From the NCBI GenBank assembly GCA_030148705.1, contig JASBSY010000022.1, positions 1 through 64,000 of the forward strand: a DNA stretch of 64,000 nt, written 5' to 3'. Both the position numbers and the translations under genes were made by a program. This document shows, one piece after another, positions 59,112 to 64,000 of this stretch; the stretch's first letter is position 1; each line of letters starts with the position of its first letter. This DNA is from Pukyongia sp. Its GTDB lineage: Bacteria > Bacteroidota > Bacteroidia > Flavobacteriales > Flavobacteriaceae. The notes under the pieces were generated by a model that saw only the letters and a program-made list of their open reading frames with translations, had not been told where the DNA came from and searched no databases.

Positions 59112-60112
59112 TCGAAAATTTTGATCAGTAATTCCTTCAGTAAATCTCCCTGAGAAACATTATTGGCACCAACCCCTTTGCTTTTCATATCGGTATCCCG
59201 TATGGCGCTAATTATGGCACTTACTTTTTTCATGGGATAGTTCCTGGCTGCCTCATCGTAATCCTTGATAAAATACGGATTGACCTTAAGTTCCTTTGCT
59301 GCGCTGCGCTTGTTTGGCAAGGCGTGATACCGAAGTAATTTTCCAAAAAAACTATACAACAGCGCAATCGTCATCTGAATGGGATGGTTCTTGGGGTTCT
59401 GACCAAAATAATGGACAATCGTAAAGGCTTGTTTTGTGTTCTTTGAACCAATGGCATTCTGAAGTTCGAAATTGTTGAAGTCTTTACTAATCCCAATATT
59501 ATCTTCAATGTGCTGGGCATTTATTTGTTCCCCCGGCTTTAAGATAAGCTGCAGCTTCTGTAATTCGTTGTTCACCTTTGCCAGGTCATTACCCAAAAAT
59601 TCAGTGAGCATCTGAGCAGCTTTTGGAGTGATGTCATACCCTTTGGCTGCTAACACTCTTTTGATCCAGTCGGGAACCTGGTTTTCATATAATTTCTTGC
59701 TTTCAAAGAGCACCCCTTTTTTCTGAATTGCCTTTGCCAGCTTTTTGCGAGCATCCAGCTTTTTATATTTATAGCAGATTACCAGGACGGTGGTTGGCTG
59801 AAGGTTCTCGATGTAACTCACGAGATTTTCTATGGATTTCGACAAATCCTGAGCTTCTTTTACGATAATCACCTGCTTTTCGGCCATCATCGGGTAGCGC
59901 TTTGCTGAACTAATGATATCCTCTACTGAAATGTCCTTACCGTAAAGCACGGTTTGATTGAAACCCTTTTCTTCTTCTGAAAGAATTGTCTCTTCCAGGT
60001 AGTCGGCAATTCCGTCGATATAATAGGGTTCCTCCCCCATCAAAAAATAGACAGGCGCAATATTCCCTTTCCTGATGTCGCTAATAATTTTCTTGGCTTG
60101 TTCTAGAGGCAC
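59108..60112 (-). CDS. holA: DNA polymerase III delta subunit
   Basis: The 334 residues match HolA: YFLMGEEPYYIDGIADYLEE, VIIVKEAQDLSKSIE and the C-terminal helical collar domain with IQMTIALLYSFFGKLLRYH. It opens the beta clamp as part of the clamp loader. The start is a GTG at 60110-60112, supported because the family N-terminus begins there. Divergent from the 60174 gene. Confidence 0.93.
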   Translation of the reverse strand: MPLEQAKKIISDIRKGNIAPVYFLMGEEPYYIDGIADYLEETILSEEEKGFNQTVLYGKDISVEDIISSAKRYPMMAEKQVIIVKEAQDLSKSIENLVSYIENLQPTTVLVICYKYKKLDARKKLAKAIQKKGVLFESKKLYENQVPDWIKRVLAAKGYDITPKAAQMLTEFLGNDLAKVNNELQKLQLILKPGEQINAQHIEDNIGISKDFNNFELQNAIGSKNTKQAFTIVHYFGQNPKNHPIQMTIALLYSFFGKLLRYHALPNKRSAAKELKVNPYFIKDYDEAARNYPMKKVSAIISAIRDTDMKSKGVGANNVSQGDLLKELLIKIFD

Positions 60113-60173
60113 AATTTTCTGACTTATGCAAGTGAGGGGCGAATTTTCACGAGGGCTTTCTTACCTTTGTCTG

Positions 60174-60623
60174 ATGCAGCCACTCAATTTCCCACCGGTA
60201 AAATTTCGTTTCAAAAATAGGGAAAACAAATCGTTGATCTTTGATGTGATCAGAAAAAAATTCGTGCAATTAACCCCGGAGGAATGGGTTCGGCAGCATT
60301 GTATCCATTTCCTGCTTTACGAAAAGCATTTTCCGGGCTCTCATATTAATGTGGAGCGGGAAATTTCGCTTCACAATACAAAAAAACGTTACGATATCGT
60401 GGTATTCTACCCGGATGGCAGCATCAGGCTGATCGTGGAATGCAAAGCCCCTTCGGTATTAATCACCCAGCAAACCTTCGATCAGATAGCCCGATATAAT
60501 TTGGTACTGGACGCCACCTATCTGATGGTGACCAATGGTATGCATCATTATTTTGCCAGCATCGATACCGAAAATGAATGCTACCGGTTTTTAGAGACTA
60601 TTCCGGCCTACGATAAAAAATAA
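60174..60623 (+). CDS. HsdR N-terminal-like nuclease-fold protein
   Basis: The start is the ATG at 60174-60176 (MQPLNFPPVKFRF). A TACCTTTG -7 box at 60162-60169 ends five bases before it, so the message is nearly leaderless. The 149 residues have VRQHCIHFLLYEKHF, KRYDIVVFYPDG and LIVECKAP, the Glu/Asp-x-Lys nuclease core of the type I restriction R-protein N-terminal family. It is single and not near hsdM/S. Such stand-alone proteins occur widely in Bacteroidetes; role unknown. Confidence 0.88.
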   Translation: MQPLNFPPVKFRFKNRENKSLIFDVIRKKFVQLTPEEWVRQHCIHFLLYEKHFPGSHINVEREISLHNTKKRYDIVVFYPDGSIRLIVECKAPSVLITQQTFDQIARYNLVLDATYLMVTNGMHHYFASIDTENECYRFLETIPAYDKK

Positions 60624-60641
60624 TGCATTTACTTTGCAGTA

Positions 60642-61634
60642 ATGAGCATCGCTGTTGTAATACTTAACTGGAACGGAAAAGAGCTGCTGCAGAAGTTTAT
60701 GCCTTCGGTGCTAAAGCACTCAGCCGAAGCAACAATTTACGTGGCCGATAATGCATCCACAGACGATTCGATTGCTTTTTTAAATGCGACCTATCCTACA
60801 GTAACTATTCTCAGGAACTCCGAGAACGCCGGCTATGCGAGAGGGTACAATCTTGCTCTTAGTAAACTTTCAGAGGAAATCCTTGTGCTCTTAAACAGCG
60901 ATGTAGAGGTTACGCCTAATTGGTTGGCCCCCTTAACACAGGCATTTGGTGATGATGAAAAGCTCGTTGCGGCCCAGCCTAAAATTCGCGACTTTAATAA
61001 CAAATCCTACTTCGAATACGCCGGGGCGGCAGGTGGTTTTCTCGATTCCCTGGGCTACCCTTTTTGCAGGGGAAGGATTTTTGATACTGTTGAAGAAGAT
61101 ACGGGGCAGTACGATGAGGATGCTGAAATTTTCTGGGCTTCAGGCGCCTGTTTAGTTGTCCGAAACTCCTCCTTTAAAGAAGCAGGGGGTTTCGACGAGG
61201 ATTTCTTCTCCCACCAGGAGGAAATCGACCTCTGTTGGCGACTGAAGGCCGCTGGAGGCAAAATAAAATTTCTTGCTAACTCGGTGGTCTATCACGTGGG
61301 TGGGGCTACTTTGAAATCGACCAATCCGAAGAAGACATTTTACAATTTCAGGAACAGTTTATTATTGCTTTTTAAGAATGTAAAGGGTTCAAAAGTCTAC
61401 CGCCTCATTTTGCAGAGAATGATATTGGATGCTATCGCCGCAACACGATTTCTAATTCAGGGGAAACCGCAGCATTTTCTAGCCGTTTTGAAGGCTCATT
61501 TCAGCTTCTATTCTTTGCTGCCGAAATTTCGAAAAAAGCGCAAAACTCACAGATCCTCAGTATATTACTACAAAATCAAATCGATTGTCTGGGCGTATTT
61601 TATCTCAAATAAACGTACCTTTAACAATCTCTGA
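60642..61634 (+). CDS. family 2 glycosyltransferase
   Basis: The 330 residues are a GT-A enzyme: VVILNWNGKELL, VADNASTDDS, GYARGYNLAL, VLLNSDVEVTPNW (the DxD equivalent) and EAGGFDEDFFSHQEEIDLCWRL. This subfamily (rhamnosyl- or related transferases) usually adds sugars to cell-wall or surface polysaccharide. Acceptor and donor not predictable. It starts 18 bp after the HsdR-like gene. Confidence 0.92.
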   Translation: MSIAVVILNWNGKELLQKFMPSVLKHSAEATIYVADNASTDDSIAFLNATYPTVTILRNSENAGYARGYNLALSKLSEEILVLLNSDVEVTPNWLAPLTQAFGDDEKLVAAQPKIRDFNNKSYFEYAGAAGGFLDSLGYPFCRGRIFDTVEEDTGQYDEDAEIFWASGACLVVRNSSFKEAGGFDEDFFSHQEEIDLCWRLKAAGGKIKFLANSVVYHVGGATLKSTNPKKTFYNFRNSLLLLFKNVKGSKVYRLILQRMILDAIAATRFLIQGKPQHFLAVLKAHFSFYSLLPKFRKKRKTHRSSVYYYKIKSIVWAYFISNKRTFNNL

Positions 61635-61719
61635 TAATTTTTACTTAAAATATTGTTAAGTCCGCTGAGGAAGGTGTTAACAATTAATACATTTGACCAA
61701 CCTAAATAACACTTTAATT

Positions 61720-62580
61720 ATGAAAAACCTATTAATAATTGTCGCATGTACAGGACTGCTATTTACGTCTTGTGTATCGAAGAAAAAATACGCAGAACTA
61801 GAGGCTAAGCAAAAAGAAACGCAGGATCTCTTGAATACAGCAACAGTTAAATTGAACAGCTGTCTTACAGACAAGGCTGCAGCTCTTGCCAGAGTACAAT
61901 CTTTGGAAGAACGCGTTGCCGAAATGAAGCGAACCAATCAGGACCTCATCCAGAGTTCCAAGGAGCTTACCATGTTAACTAAACAAGGTGCTACCAATTT
62001 AGAGAAGTCCTTAGAAAGTCTGAAGGAGAAAGATCTTAAAATCTCTCGTCTTCAGGATGCGCTGAACAAAAAGGACAGCGTTACACTTGCGCTGGTAACC
62101 AGTCTTAAGCGTGAAGTAGGTCTTAACGACCCCGATATCGAGATCAATGTTGAAAAAGGGGTGGTATTCATTTCCTTATCAGATAAGGTTTTATTTAGAT
62201 CCGGATCGTACGAACTTTCATCAAGGGCGAATGAGATTCTGGCTAAAGTTGCTACAGTTATCAACAGCAAGCCCGATTTCGAAGCTATGGTAGAAGGCCA
62301 TACCGACAATGTACCTTACAGAAGCGGAGTATTACTGGACAACTGGGATCTTAGTGTGAAGCGTTCCACCGCTGTGGTTAGAAAACTTCAGGAGCTGGGG
62401 GTTAAGCCCGCTCAACTAATCGCTGCCGGACGTTCGGAATATATTCCACTGGTTCCAAATACCACTGCCGATAATAAAGCGACAAACCGAAGAACAAAGA
62501 TTCTGGTATTACCGAAGATCGATCAGTTCTATACCATGATCGAAGAAGAGTTGGAGACGCTATCCGATCCCGGAAACTAG
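61720..62580 (+). CDS. OmpA-family lipoprotein
   Basis: The start is the ATG at 61720-61722 (MKNLLIIVACTGLLFTSC), a lipoprotein signal with Cys at residue 18. The 286-residue protein continues with a long coiled coil (about 20-140, from KKKYAELEAKQKET on) and an OmpA peptidoglycan-binding domain (about 165-280; EGHTDNVPYR, NWDLSVKRSTAVVR, NRRTKIL). It ties the outer membrane to peptidoglycan. A terminator follows. Confidence 0.92.
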   Translation: MKNLLIIVACTGLLFTSCVSKKKYAELEAKQKETQDLLNTATVKLNSCLTDKAAALARVQSLEERVAEMKRTNQDLIQSSKELTMLTKQGATNLEKSLESLKEKDLKISRLQDALNKKDSVTLALVTSLKREVGLNDPDIEINVEKGVVFISLSDKVLFRSGSYELSSRANEILAKVATVINSKPDFEAMVEGHTDNVPYRSGVLLDNWDLSVKRSTAVVRKLQELGVKPAQLIAAGRSEYIPLVPNTTADNKATNRRTKILVLPKIDQFYTMIEEELETLSDPGN

Positions 62581-62603
62581 TTTCTGAACATCTATATAAA
62601 AAT

Positions 62604-62632
62604 AAAACCCGGACTTTGGTTCGGGTTTTTTT
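62604..62632 (+). terminator. Rho-independent terminator of OmpA-like gene
   Basis: AAAACCCGGA at 62604-62613 pairs with TTCGGGTTTT at 62620-62629 (one G-U pair) and is followed by T-run. It lies between convergent genes. Confidence 0.88.
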
Positions 62633-62649
62633 ATTGATGTGATGTTTTT

Positions 62650-63267
62650 CTAGATTTCGAGGCTGCCCTTTCCTTCCCTTATAAGCAAGGGCTCATTACC
62701 GGTGAGATCGATCACCGTAGACGGGACGTTGCCCCCGTATCCTCCATCGACCACAATGTCCACTACCTTTTGCCATTTTTCGAAAATTAGTTCGGGGTCG
62801 GTAGTGTATTCTATAACCTCATCATCATCTTTTATGGATGTAGAAATAATGGGGTTTCCCAACTCATGCACAATGGTGCGGATGATATTATTATCGGGCA
62901 CCCGGATCCCCACTTCCTTCTTTCCTTTAAACACATTGGGGAGGTTATTGTTTCCGGGCAGGATAAAGGTATACGGACCGGGCAGGGCACGTTTCAGTAT
63001 TTTAAAGGTCGTACTGTCGATCTGTTTAACGTAATCGGACAAATTACTCAGGTCCTCGCATATAAAGGAAAAATTGGCCTTTTCCAGCTTCACCCCTTTT
63101 AATTGCGCGAGCCGCTCAAGCGCCCGAACATTGGTTATATCGCACCCAAGGGCGTAAACCGTATCGCTGGGATAAATCACCAAACCACCCTTACGGATGA
63201 TTTCTACCACCTTTTTTATATCCTTTGGGTTAGGGTTTTCCTCGTAAATACGAATGAGTTCAGACAT
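62650..63267 (-). CDS. tsaC: L-threonylcarbamoyladenylate synthase
   Basis: The 205 residues show the YrdC/Sua5 fold with GGLVIYPSDTVYALGCD, the KANFSFIC segment, and PGPYTFILPGN and VGIRVPDNN. It makes threonylcarbamoyl-AMP for t6A37 of tRNAs. It lacks the Sua5 C-terminal domain, so it is of TsaC type. Single gene near the window end. Confidence 0.93.
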   Translation of the reverse strand: MSELIRIYEENPNPKDIKKVVEIIRKGGLVIYPSDTVYALGCDITNVRALERLAQLKGVKLEKANFSFICEDLSNLSDYVKQIDSTTFKILKRALPGPYTFILPGNNNLPNVFKGKKEVGIRVPDNNIIRTIVHELGNPIISTSIKDDDEVIEYTTDPELIFEKWQKVVDIVVDGGYGGNVPSTVIDLTGNEPLLIREGKGSLEI

Positions 63268-63347
63268 ATTCCTAAGGTACGATTTTCCCGGAAAATATTC
63301 TAGAATTTTTAAACGACAACTTAAGACTGTTCAAGTAAGCTCCGTAC

Positions 63348-63998
63348 TTAATTCAGAACATTCAATTTGGCGAAGCGCAGCAGCAGTTTTTTTAGTCCGC
63401 CGTTCTCAAATTGAATTTCGGCCTTGGTATCGGCACCCACACCTTCAATCTTCAGTATCTTTCCTTTCCCGAATCGCACATGCTCCACCACGGTCCCCAC
63501 ATCGAGATTTGCCTCTTTGGGATCAAAATTCTTATGGGTATCACTGGCCACGGGTTTTAATCGTCTCAGTTTTCGCAACTGAGCCTCGCTGGGCCCCTTG
63601 GGAGGTGTTCCTGCCTGCGGTTTCCGCAACCGCAGTTTGCTTTTATCGACATCTCCGAAAATATCGGCGTCGATTAAAGGTTTATAGCGATTTTCCGTGA
63701 CCGGGGTGAGATATTCGAGATAAGAGGGATCGATCTCTTCGATAAAGCGACTGGGCTCGGCATCGATGAGTTTGCCCCAGCGATACCTGCTTTGGGTATA
63801 GGTGAGATAGGCCTGCTTTTCAGCCCGGGTCACGGCCACATAGAAAAGTCTGCGTTCCTCTTCCAGCTCTGCCCGGGTGTTCATGCTCATGGCGCTTGGA
63901 AAAAGGTCTTCTTCCATTCCAACGATATACACAAAAGGAAACTCCAAGCCCTTGGCCAGGTGCACGGTCATCAGGGCTACCCTGTTATCATCCCCTTT
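63348..63998 (-). CDS. UvrD/PcrA-type DNA helicase, C-terminal part
   Basis: The frame runs out of the right edge without a start. Residues visible include RVALMTVHLAKGLEFPFVYI (motif V), EERRLFYVAVTRA (motif VI) and the C-terminal VGTVVEHVRFGKGKILKIEG, a Tudor-like tail of PcrA/UvrD. The rest of the gene, including the ATPase motifs, is outside the window. It acts in repair or replication. Confidence 0.92.
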   Translation of the reverse strand, partial: KGDDNRVALMTVHLAKGLEFPFVYIVGMEEDLFPSAMSMNTRAELEEERRLFYVAVTRAEKQAYLTYTQSRYRWGKLIDAEPSRFIEEIDPSYLEYLTPVTENRYKPLIDADIFGDVDKSKLRLRKPQAGTPPKGPSEAQLRKLRRLKPVASDTHKNFDPKEANLDVGTVVEHVRFGKGKILKIEGVGADTKAEIQFENGGLKKLLLRFAKLNVLN

Positions 63999-64000
63999 AT

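Overview
The window reads as chromosome of a marine-type flavobacterium (Bacteroidetes, family Flavobacteriaceae level). The evidence is TAnnTTTG-type -7 promoter boxes, two proteins with C-terminal type IX secretion sorting domains (5488-7764, 28774-29766), lipoproteins with short Cys lipoboxes, a SusC-type plug protein, menaquinone genes, bacillithiol deacetylase BshB1 and a small membrane protein of a family I know only from Flavobacteriia. No phage, insertion sequence or CRISPR array was seen.

Layout. (1) 1-5.4 kb: the 3' end of a GIY-YIG nuclease gene overlapping tRNA-Ser(UGA), then an AT-rich accessory block with short hairpin repeats, lipoproteins, an amidohydrolase and a POT-type transporter. 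(2) 5.5-7.8 kb: a secreted beta-propeller protein. (3) 8.0-25.8 kb: a stress/redox cluster with four tandem-domain universal stress proteins, a hibernation promoting factor, a beta-CASP nuclease, an ATP-cone/Mrr-like protein, a PAS histidine kinase paired with a response regulator carrying a Crp/Fnr output domain, and a sulfide/persulfide operon. A small AT-rich insertion with an attC-like inverted repeat sits at 19.6-21.2 kb. (4) 26-33 kb: small stress proteins (CsbD, DUF2383-like, an extremely hydrophilic protein), carbonic anhydrase, an M28 peptidase, then a tandem array of terminator-like hairpins and tRNA-His. (5) 33-49 kb: bshB1 with a trans-sulfuration enzyme, a histidine-degradation operon (hutI, formimidoylglutamase, ftcD), peptidase S9, ettA, and an acyl-CoA carboxylase subunit. 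(6) 49-64 kb: an M24 peptidase, a plug-TPR fusion protein, a menaquinone cluster (menE, menC, menA), holA, a glycosyltransferase, an OmpA lipoprotein, tsaC, and the 3' part of a UvrD-type helicase.

Main observation. Seven promoters between 8.0 and 25.8 kb carry the same FNR-like palindrome, TGAYANNTRTCA with a degenerate centre. In every one its centre lies exactly 33 bp upstream of the centre of a TAnnTTTG-like -7 box, which predicts a site near -41, the class II activator position of Crp/Fnr proteins. The genes driven are three Usp units, the hpf-usp pair, the sulfur operon, a TerB-like gene with a lipoprotein, and a small coiled-coil gene. In the middle lies the kinase/regulator pair. The first PAS domain of the kinase keeps the FixL heme His and distal Arg at the same 20-residue spacing, and the regulator joins a FixJ-like receiver directly to a FixK/FNR-like DNA-binding domain. 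I infer an oxygen- or redox-responsive dormancy regulon, analogous to FixLJ-FixK and to the mycobacterial DosR regulon, with its regulator and many targets side by side. The palindromes, spacing and domain layout are seen directly. The regulator-site link and the signal are inference.
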